Of a stretch of DNA of 19,277 nucleotides, positions 1 through 5,801 are shown piece after piece (within the stretch, counting starts at the first letter, position 1; each line of letters begins with the position of its first letter). The DNA lies in contig UQXU01000026.1 in the NCBI GenBank assembly GCA_900545085.1, forward strand, positions 1 through 19,277, written 5' to 3'. The position numbers were made by a program, and so were the translations under genes. Origin of the DNA: an uncultured Eubacteriales bacterium (lineage in GTDB: Bacteria > Bacillota > Clostridia > Christensenellales > Christensenellaceae). Under the pieces are notes generated by a model. It had not been told where the DNA came from. It did no database searches and was given only the letters and a program-made list of their open reading frames with translations.

Positions 1-55
1 GAGCAGCTGATTTGTAATCAGCAGGTTGCGGGTTCGAGTCCCATCACCAGCTCCA
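1..55 (+). tRNA. tRNA-Thr (TGT), 5' end cut by the window
   Basis: The anticodon arm CTGAT-TTGTAAT-CAG carries anticodon TGT. It is followed by a T-arm with GGTTCGAGTCC and the 3' acceptor strand CACCAGC, discriminator T and an encoded CCA at 53-55. The 5' acceptor strand and most of the D-arm lie before position 1. Identity rests on the anticodon and on the acceptor, which would pair with GCTGGTG as in bacterial tRNA-Thr. Confidence 0.93.
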
Positions 56-61
56 TTCTGT

Positions 62-146
62 GGAAGGGTTCCCGAGTGGCCAAAGGGATCAGACTGTAAA
101 TCTGACGTCGACGACTTCGGTGGTTCGAATCCACCCCCTTCCACCA
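62..146 (+). tRNA. tRNA-Tyr (GTA)
   Basis: The acceptor strands GGAAGGG (62-68) and CCCTTCC (136-142) pair fully, and CCA is encoded at 144-146. The anticodon stem CAGA/TCTG encloses loop CTGTAAA, giving anticodon GTA at 96-98. A long variable arm (about 105-121) fits a class II tRNA-Tyr. It lies 6 nt after tRNA-Thr and probably shares its transcript. Confidence 0.96.
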
Positions 147-151
147 TTTTT

Positions 152-238
152 GCGGATATGGCGGAATTGGCAGACGCGCACGGTTCAGGTCCGTGTGAAG
201 GAGACTTCATGCAGGTTCAACTCCTGTTATCCGCACCA
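152..238 (+). tRNA. tRNA-Leu (CAG)
   Basis: The acceptor strands GCGGATA (152-158) and TATCCGC (228-234) pair, and CCA is encoded at 236-238. The anticodon loop TTCAGGT (184-190) gives anticodon CAG. A long variable arm is present, as expected for tRNA-Leu. It is the last tRNA of the cluster, immediately before an intrinsic terminator. Confidence 0.96.
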
Positions 239-243
239 GCAAT

Positions 244-269
244 CGCTCCGTTTGGCGGAGCGTTTTTTT
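244..269 (+). terminator. intrinsic terminator of the tRNA cluster
   Basis: A perfect 7-bp stem, CGCTCCG (244-250) with CGGAGCG (256-262), has a 5-nt loop and is followed by seven T. It starts 6 nt after the end of tRNA-Leu. Confidence 0.93.
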
Positions 270-331
270 GTATAAAATCAGAAAATATTAAATAAAATAA
301 AGATATTAAAGACAGAATTTGATTTGAAACG

Positions 332-368
332 AAAACGCAGCATCTGAGTAAAAACGATGCTGCGTTTT
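332..368. terminator. bidirectional terminator at the 3' end of the flavodoxin gene
   Basis: CGCAGCATC (336-344) pairs with GATGCTGCG (356-364), and flanking AAAA/TTTT extend the stem. Read on the minus strand it lies just past the flavodoxin stop codon at 380. T runs on both sides suggest it works in both directions and backs up the tRNA terminator. Confidence 0.88.
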
Positions 369-379
369 TTTATGCGGTT

Positions 380-868
380 TTATTTGTCAAACAATTCGAG
401 CGTTTTTTTTGCCATGCGCTTGCCGTAAAGCTCGAATGTGCTTCTGCTCTCGTCGAGATGTCCGCTTATGGCGACGGGGCCGAGGTGGATGACGGGTTTT
501 CCGCTCGCTCCTCCGCCGGAATATGTAAGCATACCAAGAACCATTAGATGATCCAGAATAGTGCGTATGCCGAGTTCGCCGCCGCCGTGGACATAGTCGG
601 CCGTAGCGAAAGCGCCGCCGATTTTACCGGCGAGACCGAGTTTCATACAAGAAGTCTCGAGCCACGATTTCATTTTGCCGCTGAGACTGGCCAGATAGAT
701 GGGAGTGCCGATTACGACGCATTTGCTCTTTTTGACCCAGTCTTCGTCTATATTGTCAATGGAAAAGGATTTTGCATCTCCGCCTGCGGCTTGCATTCCC
801 TCAGCGATGACTTCGGCCATTTCTTTTGTATGACCTGATGCCGAATGATAAATTACTGCCATCTTCAT
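380..868 (-). CDS. flavodoxin-fold NAD(P)H-dependent oxidoreductase (WrbA/flavodoxin-like)
   Basis: This is a 162-residue soluble protein of the flavodoxin superfamily, expected to bind FMN and move electrons in the cytoplasm. The N-terminal beta strand plus phosphate-binding loop is visible as VIYHSASGHTKEMA (residues 5-18). A second FMN-contacting segment is GTPIYLASLSGKMKSWLE. A glycine-rich stretch (YVHGGGELGIRTIL) matches the third loop of WrbA-like proteins. The length is that of short flavodoxins rather than WrbA (about 200), so quinone reductase activity is only a possibility. The ATG start has GGAGG about 9 nt upstream. The gene is monocistronic, with its own promoter (920-949), an inverted repeat (893-917) and a terminator (332-368). 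The substrate cannot be read from sequence. Confidence 0.88.
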   Translation of the reverse strand: MKMAVIYHSASGHTKEMAEVIAEGMQAAGGDAKSFSIDNIDEDWVKKSKCVVIGTPIYLASLSGKMKSWLETSCMKLGLAGKIGGAFATADYVHGGGELGIRTILDHLMVLGMLTYSGGGASGKPVIHLGPVAISGHLDESRSTFELYGKRMAKKTLELFDK

Positions 869-892
869 AAGTTATAGCCTCCAAATACAAAG

Positions 893-917
893 TGTTGCAA
901 TGTTAATTATTACAACA
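893..917. promoter_or_regulatory. inverted repeat, candidate operator of the flavodoxin gene
   Basis: TGTTGCAAT (893-901) and ATTACAACA (909-917) form an inverted repeat with one mismatch per arm pair and a 7-nt spacer. It covers the expected transcription start of the minus-strand flavodoxin gene, a classic repressor position. MarR and HxlR families often control such flavoprotein genes from sites like this, but no regulator gene lies alongside, so the binder is unknown. Confidence 0.55.
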
Positions 918-919
918 AT

Positions 920-949
920 ATGGTATCATGCCTTTGCGGTCTTGTCAAC
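920..949 (-). promoter_or_regulatory. promoter of the flavodoxin gene
   Basis: Read on the minus strand, a consensus TTGACA (944-949) is followed after 18 nt by TACCAT (920-925), a 4/6 match to TATAAT. The -35 is convincing and the -10 is weak, which would suit a regulated promoter. Confidence 0.5.
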
Positions 950-1065
950 AAGAAGAATAAAACTTTGCAGTTTACACAATGATTACATTATTTTTACTCA
1001 TTTATGATAGAGATGAAAAGTTTAAATTGATAATATATGTGCAGAAGAAATAAGAGGTGAAGGTA

Positions 1066-1557
1066 TTGACGAAAAAAAGAATATCCATCGTTGTCGTTGC
1101 GGCGGCGGTAGTTATATGCGGCGTTTTAGCGGCGGTTTTAGGCTTGGGTCAAAATACGGCTGCGAATGAAGACGTCTCAAACACGGGCGTAGTTCTGGAC
1201 AAAAACGCAGAAGACTTTTCTACGGGAATTACGGCGGAGACAACCTCGCAGGCTATAAAATTTCCCGGATACAATGACATTGAAATAGATTCGGGCGCGA
1301 CATACATACCGATTGTGCTGCTCAACCCCGAGGGGAATCCCTGCTTATTTAAGTTTGAAGTCGCGCTGGACGATTCCACTCAGCCTGTGTTTACAAGCGA
1401 CTGGGTAGAACCGGGGAAGGCTATAACGGGCGTTGAATTGGGAGAAGGGCTCACTTCCGGTGAACATAAGCTCAATATAAATATCAGCACTCTTTCTTTA
1501 GACGGACAGGAACCGATGAACGGCGGAAGTGTAACGGTTAATATAGATGCAAAATAG
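1066..1557 (+). CDS. membrane-anchored extracytoplasmic protein of unknown function, first gene of the surface cassette
   Basis: The protein is 163 residues from the TTG at 1066. I choose this start because AAGAGGTGA (1052-1060) sits 5 nt before it. The in-frame GTG at 1057 lies inside that ribosome binding site and lacks a good one of its own. The N-terminus is TKKR followed by a hydrophobic segment (about residues 6-27) with no clear cleavage site or lipobox, so it is probably an N-terminal anchor. The outer part contains PGYNDIEI, then LLNPEGNPCLFKFEVALDD, WVEPGKAITGVEL and GEHKLNINI, which looks like a short beta-sandwich. From memory, small clostridial surface proteins carry a similar NPEGN...PG pattern, but I know of no assigned function. 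Two secreted paralogues follow. It may be their membrane partner or assembly base, which is inference. Confidence 0.8.
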   Translation: MTKKRISIVVVAAAVVICGVLAAVLGLGQNTAANEDVSNTGVVLDKNAEDFSTGITAETTSQAIKFPGYNDIEIDSGATYIPIVLLNPEGNPCLFKFEVALDDSTQPVFTSDWVEPGKAITGVELGEGLTSGEHKLNINISTLSLDGQEPMNGGSVTVNIDAK

Positions 1558-1634
1558 TAGGGAAAACAACGTCCTGTTTTGGGAGTATAAATAAATTTAA
1601 TTCTAATGCAAAGCATTTTTTAAGGAGGAATAAA

Positions 1635-2171
1635 ATGAAAGCATTCAGAACTCTTATAGCCTGCGGGATGCTCGCGGCGATAATGGCGGCTCCTATGTCT
1701 GCTTTTGCAGAAACCATCAGTGAGAACAGCCCCGAAGCAAGCGTACAGCAGAAGGTCACTTTGGAAAAGACTGAAGCGGTAGTTCCTACATATTCTGTAG
1801 AAGTTCCGGCGACAGTAGAGCTTGGCAAAGAAGCGAAGAGAATAGGCTTCACGCTGAAATTGGTAGACAATAAGAACTTGCCCAGCGGAAAGAAGGTTTC
1901 CGTGAAGATTAAGAGCGCGGGTTATCCTACTCAGCTAGACAAATTCGCGGTGTGGGACAGCAAAAATCTGCAGGAAGCTACTTACGATGTTTACTACACA
2001 AAAAAGACAACTCATTACAGCATCGGTGACGAGATTGTAGATTGGAAACCGGGCAATGCAGGTACTCAGTATAGATATATTGAAGTGAACAACTACGATA
2101 AAGTTGAACCGGGCAGCTACAGCGGCGTTATTAACTACGACATCAGCATGGTGGATTTCTCGTACAATTGA
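1635..2171 (+). CDS. secreted beta-sandwich-like surface protein, paralogue A
   Basis: This is a 178-residue protein with a clean Sec signal peptide: MKAFRTL, a hydrophobic core, then SAFA with cleavage before ETISEN (after about residue 25). The mature part is rich in alternating hydrophobic residues and valine/lysine, for example YSVEVPATVELG, KKVSVKIKSAGY and GSYSGVINYDIS near the end. This suggests one all-beta domain. There are no cysteines in the mature region and no LPxTG or WxL anchor. AAGGAGGA lies about 6 nt before the ATG. It is about 60-70% identical by eye to the next gene. I do not recognise a characterised family. A self-assembling surface fibre or adhesin subunit is possible but unproven. 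Confidence 0.85.
   Translation: MKAFRTLIACGMLAAIMAAPMSAFAETISENSPEASVQQKVTLEKTEAVVPTYSVEVPATVELGKEAKRIGFTLKLVDNKNLPSGKKVSVKIKSAGYPTQLDKFAVWDSKNLQEATYDVYYTKKTTHYSIGDEIVDWKPGNAGTQYRYIEVNNYDKVEPGSYSGVINYDISMVDFSYN
1907..1979 (+). repeat. near-identical internal block shared with the downstream paralogue (copy 1)
   Basis: These 73 bases match 2552-2624 at 70 positions. The three differences (1928, 1946, 1970) are all silent third-position changes. The block encodes IKSAGYPTQLDKFAVWDS and the following KNLQEA. Flanking parts of the two genes differ far more at silent sites. Confidence 0.95.
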
Positions 2172-2180
2172 AAGGAAAGC

Positions 2181-2221
2181 ATGTGCGAAATTATCGCGCT
2201 GCTAAAAAGGTTTTTGCACAT
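2181..2221 (+). other. hairpin between the two surface protein genes
   Basis: ATGTGC (2181-2186) can pair with GCACAT (2216-2221), with some A/T pairs further in. No T run follows, so it is not a terminator. It could tune the relative amounts of the two paralogues from one transcript. Confidence 0.35.
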
Positions 2222-2273
2222 ATTTGTGTGAGATAAACAAATAGACATTGCTTTAGACTAAGGAGGCAGTAAA

Positions 2274-2813
2274 ATGAAAGCATTTAAAACGCTGGCAATA
2301 TGCGGTGTGCTTGCGGCTGCAATGTTCACTGCGCCGACAGCGGCTTTTGCAGAGACTATCAGCGAGAATACTCCCGATGCAAGTGTGCAGCAAAAGGTAA
2401 CGCTGGAAAAAACTGAAGCTGTAGTTCCGGTATTCACGGTAGAAGTACCCGCTACGGTGGCGCTGAGCAAAGAGGCGCAGGATCTGAAATATACACTCAC
2501 TCTTGAGGATGACGAGTCTTTCGTCCCCAGCGACAAAAAGATTTCCGTAACGATTAAGAGCGCGGGTTATCCCACTCAGCTAGACAAATTTGCGGTGTGG
2601 GACAGCAAAAATCTACAGGAAGCTTCCTATGAGATTTACTATTCCGACAGAATGGCAGGCGGTCGCTATAGCATCGGCGATGAAATTGTAAACTGGACAT
2701 CCGGCAACTATGGTACTCAGACGAGACGAATCGCCGTTCTCGATTATGACCATGTAGAGCCCGGCACATACAGCGGCGTTATCAATTACAGCATAAGCCT
2801 GACGGATAAATAA
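2274..2813 (+). CDS. secreted beta-sandwich-like surface protein, paralogue B
   Basis: This is a 179-residue tandem duplicate of the preceding gene, with the same plan. The signal peptide MKAFKTL...AAFA is cleaved before ETISEN. A conserved segment ASVQQKVTLEKTEAVVP follows, then FTVEVPATVALSKEAQ, the shared YPTQLDKFAVWDSKNLQEA block, and a C-terminal PGTYSGVINYSISLTDK. It differs in the loops: an insert at DDESFVPSDKK, and DRMAGGRYSIGDEIVNW in place of TKKTTHYSIGDEIVDW. AAGGAGG (2260-2266) precedes the ATG. Paired retention of two diverged copies argues for two related subunits or for antigenic variants. Function is unknown and no anchor motif is visible. Confidence 0.85.
   Translation: MKAFKTLAICGVLAAAMFTAPTAAFAETISENTPDASVQQKVTLEKTEAVVPVFTVEVPATVALSKEAQDLKYTLTLEDDESFVPSDKKISVTIKSAGYPTQLDKFAVWDSKNLQEASYEIYYSDRMAGGRYSIGDEIVNWTSGNYGTQTRRIAVLDYDHVEPGTYSGVINYSISLTDK
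2552..2624 (+). repeat. near-identical internal block shared with the upstream paralogue (copy 2)
   Basis: This is copy 2 of the 73-base block at 1907-1979, offset by 645 bases. See the finding on gene conversion. Confidence 0.95.
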
Positions 2814-2884
2814 AGTCAGCTTAAAAAGACCGACGCCGACTTTGAACGAGTTCGGCAAAAAAGACAGTAGTAATAAAAAAGAGA

Positions 2885-2926
2885 CCTCCTATGGCGAAAT
2901 TAAAAAAACGCCATAGGAGGATTTTT
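2885..2926 (+). terminator. strong hairpin with T run after the surface cassette
   Basis: CCTCCTATGGCG (2885-2896) pairs perfectly with CGCCATAGGAGG (2909-2920) around a 12-nt A-rich loop, followed by ATTTTT. It ends the surface cassette 72 nt past its last stop codon. Its 3' arm contains a full AGGAGG placed 6 nt before an ATG (2927), so it would also hide a ribosome binding site. Confidence 0.8.
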
Positions 2927-2974
2927 ATGCCGAGAAGCTGTTGGCATTAAATAATATGAAAAAGAATACGAATT

Positions 2975-3040
2975 AGAGATAATCGAATTAAAAAAGCAAA
3001 ACTGACCCCTATAGAATGTCGAAATCAGCTTGCTGCTTAA
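2975..3040 (+). pseudogene. 3' remnant of an IS3-family (IS150-type) transposase gene
   Basis: Reading from 2975, the frame gives RDNRIKKAKLTPIECRNQ followed by LAA and a stop. This matches the usual C-terminus of IS150-group OrfB (NNDRIK.KL.G.SPVQYR.Q..A). Upstream the frame is interrupted (TGA at about 2956 in this frame), and no DDE catalytic core is present. Only the tail of the element survives. It is assigned from the known C-terminal motif; a protein search would confirm it. Confidence 0.6.
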
Positions 3041-3114
3041 AATTTGATTTTAACTGCTATAGAGTTTTGTTCCGTCTGCTCTGTTTATAGCATTTCATTC
3101 ACAGACGCCGTTTT

Positions 3115-3663
3115 TTATTTAGCTCTGTTCATTATAGTGATATGACATGTTTCCATAACGTCAAAGGCTTTCTCTGTCATTTCTTTGTCTGCTGCTCCGG
3201 TGCATGTCGCGTCGATGACCACGGGAGTGTCGGGTCGAGCTGTCCGCGCGATTATGGCGTTTGCGAGCACGCATATGTGAGAGACAAGACCGCAAAGCTC
3301 TATGCGGAAATACTTGTGTGCAGTAAGGTACTTAAACAGATCTATAGAACCGAATGTATTCTTTCTGAAGCTTATATCGTCGAAATCAGCGGCGAGGCTG
3401 GTCTGACCGTAAAGCTCCCAGCCGTCGGAGCCGTCGAGACAATGCGGCGTGGGAAGGAGATGCCCTTCGTATGTATCGAGATAGTCGTTCTCGTGGGTGT
3501 CCAGAGTGAAAATTACATCGTCTCCTCTGTCGTGATATTCTTTTATTTTTGCAGCTATTCGCTCGTCCAGATCTTCCGCTCCTCGGTATCCGAGAGGACC
3601 GGTCACGAAATCGTTCTGGTAGTCTACGACAATGAGACATTTTTTTAATGTAGTTGTGTTCAT
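3115..3663 (-). CDS. isochorismatase-fold cysteine hydrolase, nicotinamidase-like
   Basis: The 182-residue enzyme has the full isochorismatase/nicotinamidase triad: Asp14 in VVDYQNDF, Lys101 in FRKNTFGS, and nucleophile Cys131 in GLVSHICVLANA. Metal-ligand candidates are Asp55 and His57 (TLDTHEND) and His74 (LPTPHCLDGSDGWEL). This metal set and the PHC..G..GWEL pattern favour a nicotinamidase (nicotinamide to nicotinate, NAD recycling) over isochorismatase, but the substrate is not certain. GAGGAG lies just before the ATG. A strong promoter (3768-3796) overlaps the end of the upstream XRE gene, so it is transcribed on its own, perhaps with some read-through. Length is normal for the family. 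Confidence 0.88.
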   Translation of the reverse strand: MNTTTLKKCLIVVDYQNDFVTGPLGYRGAEDLDERIAAKIKEYHDRGDDVIFTLDTHENDYLDTYEGHLLPTPHCLDGSDGWELYGQTSLAADFDDISFRKNTFGSIDLFKYLTAHKYFRIELCGLVSHICVLANAIIARTARPDTPVVIDATCTGAADKEMTEKAFDVMETCHITIMNRAK

Positions 3664-3767
3664 TATTTTCTCCTCAGCAATTAATTTTGTCAGGGCGAAA
3701 ATCTCCGGATTTGTATAATAAGGGGATTCTGCCCGAATGCTTGGTAAATTGAGCCGTTGTCAAATAT

Positions 3768-3796
3768 TTTATATCACGACTGCCCCGTTTTGTCAA
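3768..3796 (-). promoter_or_regulatory. promoter of the nicotinamidase-like gene
   Basis: Read on the minus strand, TTGACA (3791-3796) and TATAAA (3768-3773) are separated by 17 nt. The -35 box overlaps the TGA stop codon of the XRE gene (3793-3795). The predicted leader is about 100 nt. Confidence 0.8.
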
Positions 3797-4677
3797 TCGT
3801 CGGTGTTCTTTTTTAAAATGTCGACTATACCGCAGAGAATACCGCCTATGGGGAATACGACCCAGCCCGGGTGCCAGAGATTCCCGAGCCAGCCCATGAG
3901 CAGGAACGCTATTGTCGCTGCGAGCATTATACATCTGCTGAGCTTGTCGACGAAGGTTTGCCTGCGGGGGTCGTTTTCTCTGTTGTATTCCTCTATATTG
4001 TATTTGCTTTTGAGCATAGACGAGTATACTATTGTAAATGTGCTGCAAGCTATTATGAACATAAACGGAGCGGTTATTATCATGTCGAACGATTCTTCAG
4101 TCATGCCGGCGATTGGGGTGAACTCGCTTGCGATAATTATCCACGCGACGCCTAAGAGTATGGCGGCGACGGGAATGGCGATGCAAAGAGGGAAGCGTTT
4201 GTTAAATTTGTCAATTTGCTCCTGACTGTAGAAGGGAGTTATGTCCGGGTGCTTTTTTACAAAAGCGCCATGGCGCAGACCGCCTACTATGAACAGCACG
4301 ACTGCCGCTGCGATGAAGCATAAAAACAACATTGCGCAAAAGCTCTCGTGTATGCCGAACGCTTGCAATAGCAGCAGAACGGTGATCCCGAGCAGAACCA
4401 GAGCCACTCCGGAAGAAATCTGAAGAGCGAAGGTGTTCATATGCCTGTCGTAGCCGACGGAATCGGTTTTGGCGAAGTCCGAGGCGTTTCCGCGTATGAG
4501 AGTATCCAGATCGCAGCGGAAAAGGTCGCATAGCTGCGTTAATCTTTCCATCTCGGGGATGCTCCCCGCTTCCCATTTGGAGACTGTCTGGCGCGAGACG
4601 TTCATTTTTTCCGCCAGCTCCTCCTGGGTCATTCCAAATTGCTTGCGCAGAAATTGTATGTTTTCTCCGAAATTCAT
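3793..4677 (-). CDS. XRE-family HTH regulator with six predicted membrane segments
   Basis: The 294-residue protein has an N-terminal Cro/C1-type DNA-binding domain (residues about 3-60; MTQEELAEKMNVSRQTVSKWE spans the recognition helices). A linker and six hydrophobic segments follow, at about 88-106, 112-133, 163-182, 199-219, 247-265 and 270-287. This tethers a transcription factor to the membrane, a layout common in Firmicutes for sensing envelope or membrane state. The ligand is unknown. AAGGAGG lies about 11 nt before the ATG. Two inverted repeats in its upstream region (4739-4791) are likely self-control sites. Its target may include the adjacent CrtO-like gene. Signal and targets are inference. 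Confidence 0.88.
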   Translation of the reverse strand: MNFGENIQFLRKQFGMTQEELAEKMNVSRQTVSKWEAGSIPEMERLTQLCDLFRCDLDTLIRGNASDFAKTDSVGYDRHMNTFALQISSGVALVLLGITVLLLLQAFGIHESFCAMLFLCFIAAAVVLFIVGGLRHGAFVKKHPDITPFYSQEQIDKFNKRFPLCIAIPVAAILLGVAWIIIASEFTPIAGMTEESFDMIITAPFMFIIACSTFTIVYSSMLKSKYNIEEYNRENDPRRQTFVDKLSRCIMLAATIAFLLMGWLGNLWHPGWVVFPIGGILCGIVDILKKNTDD

Positions 4678-4738
4678 TGTTGGTTGATTCCTCCTTATAT
4701 ATTGCTCAAGAGCTGCCTTTACAATACGATATTAACGG

Positions 4739-4791
4739 CGCAACTTCTACCAATTTGGGGTTGCGTTTGAGTTGTTTTAGTGTAAACTCAA
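4739..4791. promoter_or_regulatory. two adjacent inverted repeats upstream of the XRE gene
   Basis: CGCAAC (4739-4744) with GTTGCG (4760-4765), and TTGAGTT (4767-4773) with AACTCAA (4785-4791), are both perfect dyads placed end to end. GGTTGC also recurs at 4793-4798. This is the only sizeable gap before the XRE gene, so autoregulation is likely. I see no convincing -10/-35 pair here. Confidence 0.5.
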
Positions 4792-4836
4792 GGTTGCATA
4801 GATACGAAAGTATAATTTATCGAGAATACATTGCGC

Positions 4837-5325
4837 TTATGTTGCTTTAGACAGCCTTTTCAGCAGTCGGAGCAATCGCGGTCTGTTGTATCGCTGGATA
4901 AGAACGAAAGGGAGCTGACAAAGCGCGATAAAGACTGCTATGCACAAATAAAGAGGAAAATACTCCATGTCGTTTAATGTAACAGGGAAAAGGAGGGATA
5001 GAAATCCCAAAACAGCTATAGATAGATGCACTATCTCTGCTTTGCACGTTTCGCGGATAAAGGCTTGGATATGCTCGGCTGAGATATTGCCTATTGTGCT
5101 TTTATCAAACAGCATATTAAATTGAGGAAGGGCGTCCTTCCAGCGCGAAACTTTTAAAACTGAGAGTATTTGTTTTTCCTTATCTGAGACTTTGTAGTAT
5201 GAGCGAGTGTAATCGTACAATTTTAATTGAATTTTTTTCGGCAAATAACTGAAAAAGAGACCTGTACCAAAATGCAGAACAAGCCAAAAGGCTGTGTTTA
5301 GCAGTGATATCAGGATGGTATACAT
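4837..5325 (-). CDS. CrtO-like membrane protein (glycosyl-4,4'-diaponeurosporenoate acyltransferase family)
   Basis: The protein is 162 residues from the ATG at 5325, which has GGAGG 8 nt upstream. The frame extends upstream to a TTG at 5382, but that codon is part of the -35 box of a perfect promoter, so the longer form cannot be made. Hydrophobic segments lie at about 3-25, 99-114 and 123-143. Two motifs, RWKDALP (61-67) and ETCKAEIVH (92-100), match the WKD.LPE and ETCRAE..H signatures that I associate with the staphyloxanthin CrtO family. No carotenoid genes are in the window, so the true acceptor is probably another membrane lipid or glycolipid. The function is family inference only. Confidence 0.7.
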   Translation of the reverse strand: MYTILISLLNTAFWLVLHFGTGLFFSYLPKKIQLKLYDYTRSYYKVSDKEKQILSVLKVSRWKDALPQFNMLFDKSTIGNISAEHIQAFIRETCKAEIVHLSIAVLGFLSLLFPVTLNDMEYFPLYLCIAVFIALCQLPFVLIQRYNRPRLLRLLKRLSKAT

Positions 5326-5352
5326 ATATAATTCCTCCGCTGTTACATAGGG

Positions 5353-5382
5353 ATTATACCACTTTTTACAAGAGGTGCGCAA
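5353..5382 (-). promoter_or_regulatory. promoter of the CrtO-like gene
   Basis: Read on the minus strand, TTGCGC (5377-5382) is followed after 18 nt by a perfect TATAAT (5353-5358). The predicted start near 5346 leaves a leader of about 20 nt, and this fixes the start codon at 5325. Confidence 0.8.
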
Positions 5383-5384
5383 TT

Positions 5385-5411
5385 AAAATAAAAAACCTGC
5401 GAAGAGCAGGC
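5385..5411 (-). terminator. terminator of the zinc-ribbon gene
   Basis: On the minus strand, CCTGC-TCTTC-GCAGG (5396-5410) is followed by TTTTTTATTTT. It begins 6 nt past the stop codon of the 97-residue gene. Confidence 0.9.
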
Positions 5412-5416
5412 TTTTG

Positions 5417-5710
5417 TCAGTTTGTTTTAGTCTTGTCGGTATAAGTGTCTAAGTCATGACCGCAATACGGACATTTCCGGAACTTAGAAAAAATAGAGGA
5501 GCGCGGCAGGTATTTTCTGCATTTAGGACACCGCCAGAATGCCGCCTGACCTGCGATAAGACAGAAAAGACCGGCAAATGCTATTGCTATAAGAATAATA
5601 CCTGCGGCGGAGGAATCGTCTATAATTTCAAATGCTATTATGTCTGCGATAATCACGCCCATGAGAATATATGAAATTTTTAACCATGTGTGTGGCAGTA
5701 TGCGTCGCAT
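5417..5710 (-). CDS. small membrane protein with C-terminal zinc ribbon
   Basis: The protein has 97 residues. Two hydrophobic segments (about 12-30 and 37-55) are followed by CPKC (61-64) and CPYC (80-83), a four-cysteine zinc-ribbon spacing, and then a short polar tail. The ribbon should be cytoplasmic if both segments span the membrane. AAGGAG lies 8 nt before the ATG. It has its own promoter (5773-5801) and terminator (5385-5411), so it is a single-gene unit. No function can be assigned. Its N-terminus (MRRILPH...) resembles the 41-residue peptide encoded just upstream. Confidence 0.85.
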   Translation of the reverse strand: MRRILPHTWLKISYILMGVIIADIIAFEIIDDSSAAGIILIAIAFAGLFCLIAGQAAFWRCPKCRKYLPRSSIFSKFRKCPYCGHDLDTYTDKTKTN

Positions 5711-5772
5711 GACTAAGCTCCTTTACGCGAAGTAGTCGAAATTCGAACAGAGATAAATTTCTCATACTAAAC

Positions 5773-5801
5773 AGTATATCACGCAGGAGCAGGTTTGTCA
5801 T
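5773..5801 (-). promoter_or_regulatory. promoter of the zinc-ribbon gene
   Basis: Read on the minus strand, ATGACA (5796-5801) is followed after 17 nt by TATACT (5773-5778). It overlaps the end of the upstream small ORF. Confidence 0.7.

Larger units (their letters stand above)
2814..3114. other. gene-free stretch with hairpins and an IS remnant
   Basis: No intact gene is seen. In order it holds a strong hairpin (2885-2920) with a T run, a 7-codon ORF behind an ideal ribosome binding site (2915-2950), the 3' end of a degraded IS3-family transposase gene (2975-3040), and a weak hairpin of GCTATA (3056-3061) with TATAGC (3086-3091). The last could be a remnant IS end, but I cannot identify terminal repeats. 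Confidence 0.7.

Noticed and set aside
26..295. 89-codon ORF across the tRNA cluster
   Set aside because: It runs through three tRNA genes and a terminator, so it cannot be a real protein gene.
2840..2865. Terminator at GCCGA...TCGGC just after the surface cassette
   Set aside because: Only a 5-bp stem with a long loop, followed by A rather than T on the plus strand; the hairpin at 2885-2926 is far better.
3142..3648. 168-codon plus-strand ORF opposite the nicotinamidase-like gene
   Set aside because: The minus strand carries a full catalytic triad; the plus frame has no motif or ribosome binding site.
5326..5382. TTG start giving a 19-residue extension of the CrtO-like protein
   Set aside because: The TTG is part of the -35 box, and the extension is encoded by the promoter itself.
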